This document shows, in pieces, positions 9,738 to 19,735 of a stretch of 64,000 nt of DNA (within the stretch, counting starts at the first letter, position 1; the number at the start of each line of letters is the position of its first letter). The notes beneath the pieces are model-generated. The model saw only the letters and a program-made list of their open reading frames with translations, was not told the DNA's origin and did not search any database. The stretch is from Phenylobacterium kunshanense (GTDB lineage: Bacteria; Pseudomonadota; Alphaproteobacteria; Caulobacterales; Caulobacteraceae), in contig NZ_QFYS01000001.1 of assembly GCF_003254525.1 (NCBI RefSeq), forward strand, positions 558,001 to 622,000, read 5' to 3'. A program made the translations under genes and the position numbers.

Positions 9738-11777
9738 CTACTCCGCCGCGATCTTGGCAGCGCCCGAGGCGGTCTGCGCGCATTCGGCCATCGTCACGCT
9801 GGCGCGGGCGATGGGGTTGGTGAGGTAGAAATTGGCCACGGCGCTCCACAGCGGCGTGTCCGATAGATCGCCCTTCCGGCCCAGGGCGGCGAAGTCGACC
9901 GCCGCCGGCGTCTCGGCCACATAGCCGATGCGGCCGAAGCTCGGATGCTCGGCGAACAGCTTGCCCCGCAGTTCGTCCAGGCTGTCGTACGGCAGCTTGG
10001 CGCCGACCCGCTCGCTCAGCGCCCGCAGGATCGCCCAGTCCTCCCGGGCCTCGCCCTTCGGGAACACGGCGCGGAAGCCCATCTGCACCCGGCCCTCGGT
10101 GTTCACATAGAGGCCGTTCTTCTCGGTGTAGGCCGCGCCCGGCAGGATCACGTCGGCGCGGTGCGCCCCGGCGTCGCCGTGCGTGCCCAGATAGACGACG
10201 AACGCGTCGGTCTGCTTCAGGTCGATCTCGTCGGCGCCCAGCAGGACCAGCAGGTCCGCGCCACCCTTGGCGACCAGTTCGCCGGCGGTCTTGCCGCCCT
10301 CGCCCGGGACGAAGCCCAGGTCCAGGCCGCCGACCCGGCTGGCCGCGGTGTGCAGCACGTTCCAGGTCATGCCGAAGGTCTTGGCGACGCCCGCCGCCGC
10401 AGCCAGCACGGCCGCGCTGTCGGCGCGGGTCAACGCGCCGGCCCCGACGATGATCGCCGGCTTCTTCGCCGCCTTCAGCCCAGTGACGAAGTCCGACTTC
10501 GACTTGGCGAGACCCGCGAGGGCCGAGGCGCCGTCGCCCAGGTGGGTATAGCTGTAGGTCAGGTCGGCCTGCGGGCCGATCACGCCGACCTGCAGCGCGC
10601 CGGCCAGCCAGCGCTTGCGCAGGCGGGCGTTCAGCACCGGCGCCTCGAGGCGCGGATTGCTGCCGACCAGCAGAACAAAGTCCGCGTCTTCAATACCTTG
10701 GATCGAGGAGTTGAACAGCCAGCTCTCGCGCTGGCCATCGCCGAGGACCATCCCGTCCTGCCGGCAGTCGAGGCTCTTCACCCCCAGGCCGCCGAACAGG
10801 TCGAGGGCGGCCTTCATCGACTCCGCGTCCTGCAGGTCGCCGGCGATCACGCCGATGCGGTCCGGGCTGGTCGCCTTGATCCTGGCCGCCACCACGTCCA
10901 GGGCCTCGGCCCAGGTCGCGGGCTTCAGCTTGCCGTTCTCGCGGACGTACGGCCGGTCCAGCCGCTGGCGGCCCAGGCCGTCGACGGCATAGCGCGTCTT
11001 GTCCGAGATCCACTCCTCGTTGACCGCCTCGTTGATGCGCGGCAGCACGCGCAGCACCGCCGGCCCGCGGGCGTCGACTCGGATCGCCGAGCCCAGCGCG
11101 TCCATCACGTCGACGCTCTCGGTCTTCTTCAGCTCCCAGGGCCGAGCGTTGAACGCATACGGCTTGCTGGTCAGGGCGCCGACCGGGCAGAGATCGATGA
11201 CGTTGGCCGACAGTTCCGACGCCACGGCCTTGTCGAGATAGGTCGTGATTTCAACGTCTTCGCCGCGCGAGATGAGACCGATGTCCGGCACCCCGGCCAC
11301 TTCTGTGATGAAGCGGACGCAGCGCGTGCACTGGATGCAGCGGGTCATCACCGTCTTGATGAGCGGACCCATATGCTTTTCCTCGACCGCGCGCTTGTTC
11401 AGCGCGTAGCGGGAATCGTCGCGGCCATAGCCCATGGCCTGGTCCTGCAGGTCGCACTCGCCGCCCTGGTCGCAGATCGGGCAGTCCAGCGGGTGGTTGA
11501 TGAGCAGGAACTCCATCACCCCGTGGCGCGCCTTCTTCACCATCGGCGTGTCGGTGAAGATCTCCTGCCCTTCGGCGGCCGGCAGCGCGCAGGACGCCTG
11601 CGGCTTCGGCGGACCGGGCTTCACCTCGACCAGGCACATCCGGCAGTTGCCGGCGATGCTCAGGCGCTCGTGATAGCAGAAGCGCGGGATCTCCTTGCCG
11701 GCGAGCTCGCAGACCTGGAGGACGTTCATCCCCGCTTCGAACTCGACCTCGACCCCGTCGACCTTGGCGATAGGCAT
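9738..11777 (-). CDS. nuoG: NADH-quinone oxidoreductase subunit G
   Basis: 679 residues, the large hydrophilic iron-sulfur subunit of the peripheral arm. The N-terminal third has the [2Fe-2S] site (GNCRMCLVEV), the His-Cys site around CDQGGECDLQD, and ferredoxin-type motif CIQCTRCVRF with a distal CPVGALTSK. The rest is a molybdopterin-oxidoreductase-like fold without a molybdenum site, shorter than in E. coli as usual for alphaproteobacteria. ATG start at 11777, 6 nt downstream of the nuoF stop. Nothing odd. Confidence 0.97.
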   Translation of the reverse strand: MPIAKVDGVEVEFEAGMNVLQVCELAGKEIPRFCYHERLSIAGNCRMCLVEVKPGPPKPQASCALPAAEGQEIFTDTPMVKKARHGVMEFLLINHPLDCPICDQGGECDLQDQAMGYGRDDSRYALNKRAVEEKHMGPLIKTVMTRCIQCTRCVRFITEVAGVPDIGLISRGEDVEITTYLDKAVASELSANVIDLCPVGALTSKPYAFNARPWELKKTESVDVMDALGSAIRVDARGPAVLRVLPRINEAVNEEWISDKTRYAVDGLGRQRLDRPYVRENGKLKPATWAEALDVVAARIKATSPDRIGVIAGDLQDAESMKAALDLFGGLGVKSLDCRQDGMVLGDGQRESWLFNSSIQGIEDADFVLLVGSNPRLEAPVLNARLRKRWLAGALQVGVIGPQADLTYSYTHLGDGASALAGLAKSKSDFVTGLKAAKKPAIIVGAGALTRADSAAVLAAAAGVAKTFGMTWNVLHTAASRVGGLDLGFVPGEGGKTAGELVAKGGADLLVLLGADEIDLKQTDAFVVYLGTHGDAGAHRADVILPGAAYTEKNGLYVNTEGRVQMGFRAVFPKGEAREDWAILRALSERVGAKLPYDSLDELRGKLFAEHPSFGRIGYVAETPAAVDFAALGRKGDLSDTPLWSAVANFYLTNPIARASVTMAECAQTASGAAKIAAE

Positions 11778-11783
11778 TAGTCG

Positions 11784-13096
<1,313 letters not shown>

Positions 13097-13097
<1 letters not shown>

Positions 13098-13768
13098 CAC
13101 GCCTTCTCCTTGGTCGGCTTGGCCGGCAGGTTCGGGATCTTGATCTTCTTGCCCAGCGAACCGTCGTACAGCTTGGGATCGGTCAGGGTCGTCGGGCCGC
13201 CCGCGGGCGCCGAGTTCTGGCGGCCGATCTCCGACCCCGGCGGCGGGTTCTTGCCGGCCGCGAAGTCGTCCAGCAGCTTCTCGAGACCCTCGGGGGTGAG
13301 GTCCTCGTAGTAGTAGTCATTGATGGCCGCCATCGGCGCGTTCGAGCACGCGCCCAGGCATTCCACTTCCTGCCAGTAGAACTTGCCGTCGGCCGAGCGA
13401 TGGTTCTGCGGCCCGATCTTCTTCTTGCAGACCGCCATCAGCGCCTCGGCGCCGCGCACCTGGCAGGGCGTCGTGCCGCACACCTGCACCAGCGCATGGG
13501 TGCCCACCGGCTCCAGCATGAACATGGTGTAGAAGGTCACCACCTCCAGCACCCGGATCACCGGCATGCCGAGCAGTTCGGCGACGGCGCGGATCGCGGG
13601 CTCGCTGACCCAGCCTTCCTGCTTCTGCACCAGCCACAGCACGGGCACCACGGCCGACTGCTGCTTCCCGGCCGGGAAGTTGGCCATCCAGGCCTTGGCC
13701 TTCTCCAGCGTCTCGGGCGTGAACTCGAAGCTGGCCGGCTGGTTCGGCGATAGTCTGCGGACGCTCAA
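13097..13768 (-). CDS. nuoE: NADH-quinone oxidoreductase subunit E
   Basis: 223 residues, thioredoxin-like subunit with the [2Fe-2S] cluster N1a that partners NuoF. The four cluster ligands are C97, C102, C137 and C141 (CGTTPC and CLGAC). The roughly 60-residue C-terminal extension after the core, ending in a Lys/Pro-rich tail, is seen in alphaproteobacterial NuoE. The start appears to be TTG at 13768 (LSVRRLSP), 10 nt after the stop of the NTF2-like gene with a GAGG just before it; no ATG fits the family N-terminus. Confidence 0.95.
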
Positions 13769-13778
13769 GGCCTCGCCC

Positions 13779-14129
13779 TCACTTCACGAAGTCCACGCGG
13801 ACGATCTTGCCGCCCGCGATGGTGTAGATCGGCGCCACTTCGAACGACTCTCCACCCGGCGCGCGCTCGACGGCCTCGTGGTCGATGACGTTCGCGCCGA
13901 CGACGATGCGGTTCTTCAGCTCGGCCCGGTTCTGCGGGAAATCCGCGAACAGCTTGGCGTGGCGCTCGCGGATAGCCGCCAGCCCCCGGGTCGCGATCTC
14001 GCCGTTGTAGGCGCCCAGCACCGCGTCGTCCGCATAGAAGCGGCAGAAGGCGTCCAGGTCCTGGGCGTTGTAGGCGTCGAGCTGGCCCTGCACGATCTCG
14101 GCGGGCGAAAGGTTGGTCGGCGCGGTCAC
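13779..14129 (-). CDS. NTF2/SnoaL-like protein encoded inside the nuo operon
   Basis: 116 residues with the cone-like NTF2/SnoaL fold pattern: a long first helix ([22 protein letters not shown]), the turn [13 protein letters not shown], a second helix [14 protein letters not shown], then strands with conserved His ([11 protein letters not shown]) and a final [21 protein letters not shown]. Relatives are steroid-isomerase-like small proteins of varied function. It starts with GTG at 14129, overlapping the nuoD stop by 4 bp (GTGA), and lies 10 nt ahead of nuoE. It is therefore a coupled part of the complex I operon. Whether it touches the complex, binds quinone or acts on something else cannot be told from sequence. 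Confidence 0.85.
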   Translation of the reverse strand: MTAPTNLSPAEIVQGQLDAYNAQDLDAFCRFYADDAVLGAYNGEIATRGLAAIRERHAKLFADFPQNRAELKNRIVVGANVIDHEAVERAPGGESFEVAPIYTIAGGKIVRVDFVK

Positions 14130-15379
14130 CGGTCGATCTCCCCGAACACGATGTCCAGCGAACCCAGGATCGCCGAGACGTCGGCCAGCATGTGGCCGCG
14201 GTTCATCCAGTCCATGGCCTGCAGGTGCGGATAGCCCGGCGCGCGGATCTTCAGGCGGTACGGCTTGTTGGTGCCGTCGCTCACCAGATAGACGCCGAAC
14301 TCGCCCTTCGGCGCCTCGACGCAGCCGTAGACCTCGCCCGGCGGGGTCCGATAGCCCTCGGTGAACAGCTTGAAGTGGTGGATGAGCGCCTCCATCGAGC
14401 GCTTCATCTCCCCGCGGCTCGGGGGGGCGACCTTGTTGTCCTCGGTCTTCACCGGCCCGGGCGACTTCAGCAGCGCCTCGCAGCACTGCTTCATGATCTT
14501 CGTCGACTCCCGCATCTCCTGCATCCGGCAGAGGTAGCGGTCGTAGCAGTCGCCGTGCACGCCCAGCGGAATGTCGAATTCCATGTCGTTGTAGGCGGCG
14601 TAGGGCTGGCTGCGGCGCAGGTCCCAGGCGATGCCCGAGCCGCGCACCATCACGCCGGAGAAGCCCCAGCGGATCGCCTCGTCCTTGCTCACCACGCCGA
14701 TGTCGACGTTGCGCTGCTTGAAGATGCGGTTGTCGGTGATCAGGCCTTCGATGTCGTCGCAGACCTTCGGGAAGTGGTCGCACCAGTCCGAGATGTCGCG
14801 CACCAGCGCTTCGGGCAGGTCCTGGCGCACGCCGCCGACGCGATAGTAGTTGGCGTGCATCCGGGCGCCCGATGCGCGCTCGTAGAACACCATCAGCTTC
14901 TCGCGCTCCTCGAAGCCCCACAGCGGCGGGGTGAGCGCGCCGACGTCCATCGCCTGGGTCGTCACGTTGAGCAGGTGGTTCAGGATCCGCCCGATCTCGT
15001 CATACAGCGTGCGGATCAGCAGGCCCCGGTACGGGACCTCGATGCCCAGCAGCTTCTCGATCGCCAGGCAGTAGGCGTGCTCCTGGTTCATGGGCGCCAC
15101 GTAGTCGAGGCGGTCCATGTACGGGATCGTCTGCTGGTAGGGGCGCGCCTCCACCAGCTTCTCGGTGCCCCGGTGCAAGAGGCCGATGTGCGGGTCGACC
15201 CGCTCGACGACCTCGCCGTCCAGCTCGAGCACCAGGCGCAGAACGCCGTGCGCCGCCGGGTGCTGCGGGCCGAAGTTGATGTTGAACTTGCGGATCCTGG
15301 TCTCGCCCTCGGCGAGCTGCAGGTCGTTGTCGAAGCCGCCCACGTCGGAGGCTTGCGCAGGTGCGTTGGCGCCGGTCAT
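14126..15379 (-). CDS. nuoD: NADH-quinone oxidoreductase subunit D
   Basis: 417 residues, the 49-kDa-type subunit that lines the quinone site. Conserved stretches include [20 protein letters not shown] near residue 33, the quinone-site His-rich loop [21 protein letters not shown], and the C-terminal IVFGEIDR that matches the family end exactly. ATG start at 15379 overlaps the nuoC stop by 4 bp; the stop overlaps the NTF2-like gene by 4 bp. Separate nuoC and nuoD genes (not the enterobacterial nuoCD fusion) fit the alphaproteobacterial pattern. Confidence 0.97.
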   Translation of the reverse strand: MTGANAPAQASDVGGFDNDLQLAEGETRIRKFNINFGPQHPAAHGVLRLVLELDGEVVERVDPHIGLLHRGTEKLVEARPYQQTIPYMDRLDYVAPMNQEHAYCLAIEKLLGIEVPYRGLLIRTLYDEIGRILNHLLNVTTQAMDVGALTPPLWGFEEREKLMVFYERASGARMHANYYRVGGVRQDLPEALVRDISDWCDHFPKVCDDIEGLITDNRIFKQRNVDIGVVSKDEAIRWGFSGVMVRGSGIAWDLRRSQPYAAYNDMEFDIPLGVHGDCYDRYLCRMQEMRESTKIMKQCCEALLKSPGPVKTEDNKVAPPSRGEMKRSMEALIHHFKLFTEGYRTPPGEVYGCVEAPKGEFGVYLVSDGTNKPYRLKIRAPGYPHLQAMDWMNRGHMLADVSAILGSLDIVFGEIDR

Positions 15380-16005
15380 GCCTTGCCCTCACCCTTCTCG
15401 TCGCCCGGCAGCACGGTCGGCGCGAACCCGCGCTCCATGCCTTCCCACGGCGAGAGGAAATCCCAGTTGCGCCACTCCACCGACTTCACCGGCTCGTAGA
15501 CCACCCGCTTCAGCTCCTCGTCGTAGCGGACCTCGACGTAGCCGGTCATCGGGAAGTCCTTCCGCAGCGGGTGGCCGTGGAAGCCGTAGTCGGTGAGGAT
15601 CCGCCGAAGGTCGGGGTGACCGTCGAAGAAGATCCCGTACATGTCGAACGCCTCGCGCTCGTACCAGTCGGCGCAGGGGAACACCTCGACGGCCGACGGG
15701 ACGGCGGTGTCCTCGTCGGTCTGCACCTTCAGGCGGATGCGCTGGTTCTTGGTCATCGACAGCAGGTGGTAGACCACGTCGAAGCGCCGCTCGCGCTCCG
15801 GATAGTCGGCCCCGCAGAGGTCGACGAGCTGGTGGAAGCCGTACTGGTCGCGAAGCTGGGTCAGCGCCTGCAGCACCCGGCCCGCCGGGCCCGTCAGCGT
15901 CAGCTCGCCGAAGGCCACGTGGGCGGACGTCACCGCGCCCGTCGCGTTCGCCACGATTTCCTGGCCGAGCGCTTCCAGCTCGGACGTCGTCATGGGCCAG
16001 CTCAT
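15376..16005 (-). CDS. nuoC: NADH-quinone oxidoreductase subunit C
   Basis: 209 residues, the 30-kDa-type subunit of the peripheral arm. Signatures are [20 protein letters not shown] near residue 122 and [20 protein letters not shown] near 144, the highly conserved tail core of NuoC. The start used is ATG at 16005 (MSWPMTTS), which overlaps the nuoB stop as ATGA; an internal ATG four codons later is possible but would lose coupling. The acidic-basic C-terminal tail overlaps nuoD by 4 bp. Confidence 0.97.
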   Translation of the reverse strand: MSWPMTTSELEALGQEIVANATGAVTSAHVAFGELTLTGPAGRVLQALTQLRDQYGFHQLVDLCGADYPERERRFDVVYHLLSMTKNQRIRLKVQTDEDTAVPSAVEVFPCADWYEREAFDMYGIFFDGHPDLRRILTDYGFHGHPLRKDFPMTGYVEVRYDEELKRVVYEPVKSVEWRNWDFLSPWEGMERGFAPTVLPGDEKGEGKA

Positions 16006-16577
16006 CGCACGATCGTCCCGGTGCGGCGGATCTTCTTCTGCAGCTGCAGCACGCCGTAGACCAGCGCCTCGGCGGTCGGCGGGCAGCCCGGGACATACAC
16101 GTCCACCGGCACCACGCGGTCGCAGCCGCGCACCGTCGAATAGCTGAAGTAATAGTAGCCGCCGCCGTTGGCGCAGCTGCCCATCGAGATCACGTACCGC
16201 GGCTCTGGCATCTGGTCGTAGACCTTGCGCAGGGCCGGAGCCATCTTGTTTACCAGCGTGCCGGCGACGATCATCACGTCGCTCTGCCGCGGGCTGGCGC
16301 GCGGCGCGAAGCCATAGCGCTCCAGGTCGTAGCGCGGCATCGAGGCCTGCATCATCTCGACCGCGCAGCAGGCCAGGCCGAACGTCATCCACATCAGCGA
16401 GCCGGTGCGCGCCCAGGTGATGAGGTCGTCGACGCTCGCCGTCACGAAGCCCTTGTCGGCCAGGCGCTGCGAGACGCCGTCGAAGAACGGGTCGTGCTTC
16501 TTCGGGTCGTAGCCCTCGACCGTGGTCCGGCCGGCGGACAGGGCCGGCGCCGAATTGGGGGGGACGATCACTCCCAT
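16002..16577 (-). CDS. nuoB: NADH-quinone oxidoreductase subunit B
   Basis: 191 residues, PSST-type subunit with cluster N2, the last electron carrier before quinone. The ligands are the tandem cysteines C70-C71 ([11 protein letters not shown]), C136 (MGSCANGGG) and C166 ([11 protein letters not shown]). A proline-rich 25-residue N-terminal extension precedes the core. ATG start at 16577 lies 10 bp inside the end of nuoA, the largest overlap in the operon. Confidence 0.97.
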   Translation of the reverse strand: MGVIVPPNSAPALSAGRTTVEGYDPKKHDPFFDGVSQRLADKGFVTASVDDLITWARTGSLMWMTFGLACCAVEMMQASMPRYDLERYGFAPRASPRQSDVMIVAGTLVNKMAPALRKVYDQMPEPRYVISMGSCANGGGYYYFSYSTVRGCDRVVPVDVYVPGCPPTAEALVYGVLQLQKKIRRTGTIVR

Positions 16578-16945
16578 TCCAGGGCGCCCTTCTTCCACTC
16601 GTAGATGAACCCGACGGTGAGGACGCCGAGGAACGACATCATCGACCAGAAGGCGAACTGGGCCTGCTCGGCCGGCAGCTTCATGAGCGACACCGCCCAC
16701 GGGAACAGGAACGCCACTTCCAGGTCGAAGATGATGAAGAGGATCGACACGAGGTAGAACCGCACGTCGAATTTCATCCGCGCGTCGTCGAAGGCGTTGA
16801 AGCCGCATTCGTACGACGACAGCTTCTCCGGGTCGGGCGCCGTTGGCGCCAGCACGACCGCGGCCAGGATGAAGGCGATGCCCAGCGCCGCCGCGATCCC
16901 AAGGAAGATCACGATGGGCAGGTACTCGAGCAGGAAGGCGTTCAT
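16568..16945 (-). CDS. nuoA: NADH-quinone oxidoreductase subunit A
   Basis: 125 residues, three transmembrane helices, ND3-type subunit. The conserved loop [24 protein letters not shown]... (first part [10 protein letters not shown] near residue 45) contains the cysteine of the switchable ND3 loop, and the second helix has [24 protein letters not shown] sequence with the FDLE motif. ATG start at 16945 follows CTCCGGAGACTCC with a good ribosome-binding site. It is the first gene of the operon; a candidate promoter lies 28-56 nt upstream of the start codon. Confidence 0.96.
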   Translation of the reverse strand: MNAFLLEYLPIVIFLGIAAALGIAFILAAVVLAPTAPDPEKLSSYECGFNAFDDARMKFDVRFYLVSILFIIFDLEVAFLFPWAVSLMKLPAEQAQFAFWSMMSFLGVLTVGFIYEWKKGALEWE

Positions 16946-16972
16946 GGAGTCTCCGGAGGGAGTCGCGGCGCC

Positions 16973-17001
16973 CTTCTAGACCGATCATTCCGGCGTTTCA
17001 A
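16973..17001 (-). promoter_or_regulatory. Candidate sigma-70-type promoter of the nuo operon
   Basis: On the minus strand TTGAAA (17001-16996) and TAGAAG (16978-16973) are separated by 17 bp. The first matches the -35 consensus at 5 of 6 bases, the second the -10 at 4 of 6. It sits 28 nt before the nuoA start codon, so the leader would be about 20 nt. No transcript data are available; prediction only. Confidence 0.4.
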
Positions 17002-17040
17002 ACAGGGCTTGTGCGACGCGAAATCGCCCCCATGCGAACC

Positions 17041-17059
17041 TTTGCGAATGCGTCGCAAA
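17041..17059. promoter_or_regulatory. Perfect 7-bp inverted repeat upstream of nuoA
   Basis: TTTGCGA - 5 nt - TCGCAAA. It lies in the 132-bp gap between the P450 gene and nuoA, about 40 bp upstream of the candidate nuo -35 box. No T-run follows on either strand, so a protein-binding site is more likely than a terminator. Confidence 0.35.
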
Positions 17060-17077
17060 CGCTCGCAACCCAGGCGC

Positions 17078-18463
17078 TCACAGCCGTCGCGCCATGAGCT
17101 GCACACCTGTCGCTGGCCGCAGGGCGATGTCGGCCCGGGGCCAGGCGTCGTGGCCCGCCACGGGTTCGAACGCGAACGCCGTCAGCCAGCGCGACAGGAG
17201 GATCAGCGCCTCGGCCTGGGCGAAGGCCATGCCGATGCAGATTCGCGGGCCGGCGCCGAACGGCAGGTACTGATAGCGGTGCATCCCTGCCCGCCCCTCG
17301 GGGTCGAAGTTCTCCGGATTGAACTCGTCCGGCCGGTCCCAGAGCGTCCGGTGCCGGTGCAGCACCCAGGGCCAGATGGTCACCATGTCGCCCTTCCGCA
17401 CCGGCTCGCCGCACAGCACGTCGTCGTCCAGGGCCTCGCGGTCGATGCGATGCACGGGCGGATACAGCCGGAGCGTCTCGTCCCACACCATCTTCAGATA
17501 TGGCAGGCGCTCGGGGACGGCGGCGGGGTCGCCGTCCCGCCAGGCCGCCACCGCCTCCTCCCGCGCCCAGGCCTGCGCCTGCGGATCTCGGCTCAGCAGA
17601 TAGAGCGCCCACGCCAGCCCGTTGGCCGTGGTCTCGTGCCCCGCGACGAAGAAGGTCATGGCGTTGTCGAGCGTCAGGCGCTGCGCGTCCTCCCGGCCGT
17701 GCTCGGCGCTGAAGGCCTGGAGCAGCCGGGTGATGAAGTCGTCCGGCGGGCTGTCGGCCGCGGCGCGTGTCCGGATCATCGCCGCCATCCGGGTCCTCAG
17801 CCGCCGCCGCGCCGCCCGTCCGCGCCGCTGCGCCGGCGCCCAGTCCAGCGCCTCCAGGCCGAAGACCTGCCCCAGCCGCAGTTCGCCCTCGCCCGCCAGC
17901 AGGTCGCGCACATCGCCCGCCGCGTCATCGAACGCCATGCCGCTGGCGCCCGAGAACAGCGCGCCGTCGATCACGTCCAGGGTCGTCCGCGTCGCCTCGG
18001 CGGCCATGTCGACCGCGGCGTCGGTCCGGATGCGGGCGCAGCTCCGGTCGGCCACGCCGGCCACCAGCGGCGCCGCGGCGGCCACCGCGGCCGGAGCGAA
18101 CGCGGAAGCCATCAGGCGCCGCTGGCCGCGCCAGGCCTCCCCCTCGGCGTTCAGCAGCCCTTCGCCGATCATCCGGCGCATCATTCGGCGCACCAGCCAG
18201 GGCCGGCCGTAGTTGGCGGCGTTGTCCAGCAGCACCCGCTTGATCGCGTCGGGGTCGTTCAGCCCGTGATAGGTCAGGTGCAGCACGCGCATCCGCCGGT
18301 AAGGCCGCTCGAACGCCTCCCGGGGCAGCGCCGTCAACGGATTCCGCGCCATGCGCCGGTCGAACAGCATCCTGAGGCCGGGGTCGCGCTCGAGCGGCTC
18401 CGGCGCCGGGGGGCGAAATCGCAGGCTGGGGAGGGCGATTTCCGCGGCGGCGGCGTGTGGCAT
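17078..18463 (-). CDS. Cytochrome P450
   Basis: 461 residues from ATG 18463 (MPHAAAAE). All core P450 motifs are intact: the I-helix oxygen-activation motif AGHETT, the K-helix ETLR, the PERF-like region PDEFNPENFDPE, and the heme loop FGAGPRICIG with the thiolate Cys409. No signal peptide or membrane anchor is seen, so it is a soluble monooxygenase that would need separate redox partners; no ferredoxin or reductase gene is adjacent. Sequence style (EHGRED, ETLRLYPPVHRIDREAL) is that of the soluble bacterial P450s related to fatty-acid hydroxylases. It is divergent from a LysR regulator, the probable controller. Substrate unknown. An upstream in-frame start at 18520 is possible but would extend across the regulatory region. 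Confidence 0.92.
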   Translation of the reverse strand: MPHAAAAEIALPSLRFRPPAPEPLERDPGLRMLFDRRMARNPLTALPREAFERPYRRMRVLHLTYHGLNDPDAIKRVLLDNAANYGRPWLVRRMMRRMIGEGLLNAEGEAWRGQRRLMASAFAPAAVAAAAPLVAGVADRSCARIRTDAAVDMAAEATRTTLDVIDGALFSGASGMAFDDAAGDVRDLLAGEGELRLGQVFGLEALDWAPAQRRGRAARRRLRTRMAAMIRTRAAADSPPDDFITRLLQAFSAEHGREDAQRLTLDNAMTFFVAGHETTANGLAWALYLLSRDPQAQAWAREEAVAAWRDGDPAAVPERLPYLKMVWDETLRLYPPVHRIDREALDDDVLCGEPVRKGDMVTIWPWVLHRHRTLWDRPDEFNPENFDPEGRAGMHRYQYLPFGAGPRICIGMAFAQAEALILLSRWLTAFAFEPVAGHDAWPRADIALRPATGVQLMARRL

Positions 18464-18540
18464 CTTCGGCTGAACCTCGCGTTCCACGCAGGAACATCCC
18501 TGGATTGCGATCCCGGGCAAAACGATATAACCGCGATACT

Positions 18541-18561
18541 CTTGTGAGTTCAGATCACAAG
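18541..18561. promoter_or_regulatory. Palindrome between P450 and LysR genes, likely operator
   Basis: CTTGTGA - 7 nt - TCACAAG, a perfect inverted repeat with an internal T-N11-A core as in LysR-type boxes. It ends at the ATG of the LysR gene and lies about 80 bp upstream of the P450 start. A -10-like TATAAC (18526-18531) lies just before it on the plus strand. Autoregulation plus control of the P450 is the natural reading. Confidence 0.5.
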
Positions 18562-19479
18562 ATGGGCGGCCTCGCGGACCGCCGGCCCCTGCCCTCGCTG
18601 ACCGCGCTCAGGGCGTTCGAGGCCTTCGCGCGCCTGGGACAGATGACCCTCGCCGCCGACGAGCTTTGCGTCACCCACGGCGCGATCAGCCGCCAGATCC
18701 GCAGCCTGGAGACGACCCTGGGGCTCGCCCTCACAGAAGGGCCGCGGCATCGCCTGCGCCTCACCGACGGGGGCGCACGGCTGGCGGCCGCGCTCTCCGG
18801 CGCCTTCGGCCAGGTGGATGCCGCGCTGGCCGACCTTCGGGGCGACCTGCACGCCGAGCTGCGCCTGTCCTGTGTGGGCACCCTGGCCATCCGCTGGCTC
18901 ATCCCGCGCCTGCCGGCCTTCCACGCCCGTCACCCGGAAGTCCGGGTCAGGGTGACCGAATCCTACGCGCCGGTGGATTTCGCCCGAGACCGGTTCGACG
19001 CCGCCATCCGCGTCAACGAGACGGCCCCCATCGTCGGGGCCGAGGCCGTGGCCTTCCTCGACAATTTCCACGGCCCCGTCGTGGCCCCGGCGCTGCTGGG
19101 CGATGGCCCGACGGGCCTTGAGGGCCTCACGCGGCTGACGACCGGCTCCCGTCAGACGGCCTGGGCGGAATGGGAGCAGCACTCGGGCATCCGCCTGCCC
19201 GAGCCGCCGGACGTCCAGGAGTTCGAGCACATCTTCTATACGCTGGAGGCCGCCGCCGCGGGCCTGGGCGTCGGGCTGACCCCGTGGGTCTATGTCGCCG
19301 CCGATGTCGCCGCCGGCCGGCTGGCCGCGCCGCTCGGCTTCGCGCCCACGCCCTCCCGATTCTGGTTCCTCACCCCGGCGGGCCCCCAGAAACCGGCGGT
19401 CGCCCGGTTCCGCGACTGGCTCATCGAAGAGGCGGGGAACGTCGCGCCGCCCCCGAGCGCGGTCCGCACCGCTGCCTGA
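18562..19479 (+). CDS. LysR-family transcriptional regulator (GcvA-like)
   Basis: 305 residues from ATG 18562. The winged helix-turn-helix is at residues about 10-70 (LPSLTALRAFEAFARLGQMT, VTHGAISRQIRSLE), followed by a substrate-binding domain with a typical LSCVGTLAIRWLIPRLPAF start. The sequence resembles the GcvA/AmpR subgroup. No ribosome-binding site is visible before the ATG; a GTG at 18544 could start six codons earlier and would leave a near-leaderless message. It is divergent from the P450 gene with the palindrome at 18541-18561 between them, so it probably regulates that gene in response to an unknown ligand. Confidence 0.9.
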   Translation: MGGLADRRPLPSLTALRAFEAFARLGQMTLAADELCVTHGAISRQIRSLETTLGLALTEGPRHRLRLTDGGARLAAALSGAFGQVDAALADLRGDLHAELRLSCVGTLAIRWLIPRLPAFHARHPEVRVRVTESYAPVDFARDRFDAAIRVNETAPIVGAEAVAFLDNFHGPVVAPALLGDGPTGLEGLTRLTTGSRQTAWAEWEQHSGIRLPEPPDVQEFEHIFYTLEAAAAGLGVGLTPWVYVAADVAAGRLAAPLGFAPTPSRFWFLTPAGPQKPAVARFRDWLIEEAGNVAPPPSAVRTAA

Positions 19480-19521
19480 GCGCATTTTTCCGCGACCGAA
19501 CGTCCGTCTTCCACTCTCCCG

Positions 19522-19550
19522 TTGACACGATTCCGACAGCCCCATATGAG
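19522..19550 (+). promoter_or_regulatory. Promoter of tRNA-Asp
   Basis: TTGACA (19522-19527), 17-bp spacer, TATGAG (19545-19550). The -35 is a perfect consensus. It ends 30 bp before the first base of the tRNA, a good position for transcription start near 19557. Confidence 0.6.
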
Positions 19551-19580
19551 GGCCGCCTTCGCAGCGCCGGACGGCATTGC

Positions 19581-19657
<77 letters not shown>

Positions 19658-19735
19658 CTTCCGGTGGCGGACCCCCTTACGAACGAGCAGACTCCTGACG
19701 CCAGGCGCTGTCCGCTTGCGCACCCGGAGCCATTG

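Noticed and set aside
17009..18547. 512-codon plus-strand frame opposite the P450
   Set aside because: Antisense to a P450 with all motifs intact; composition is His/Arg/Gln-rich.
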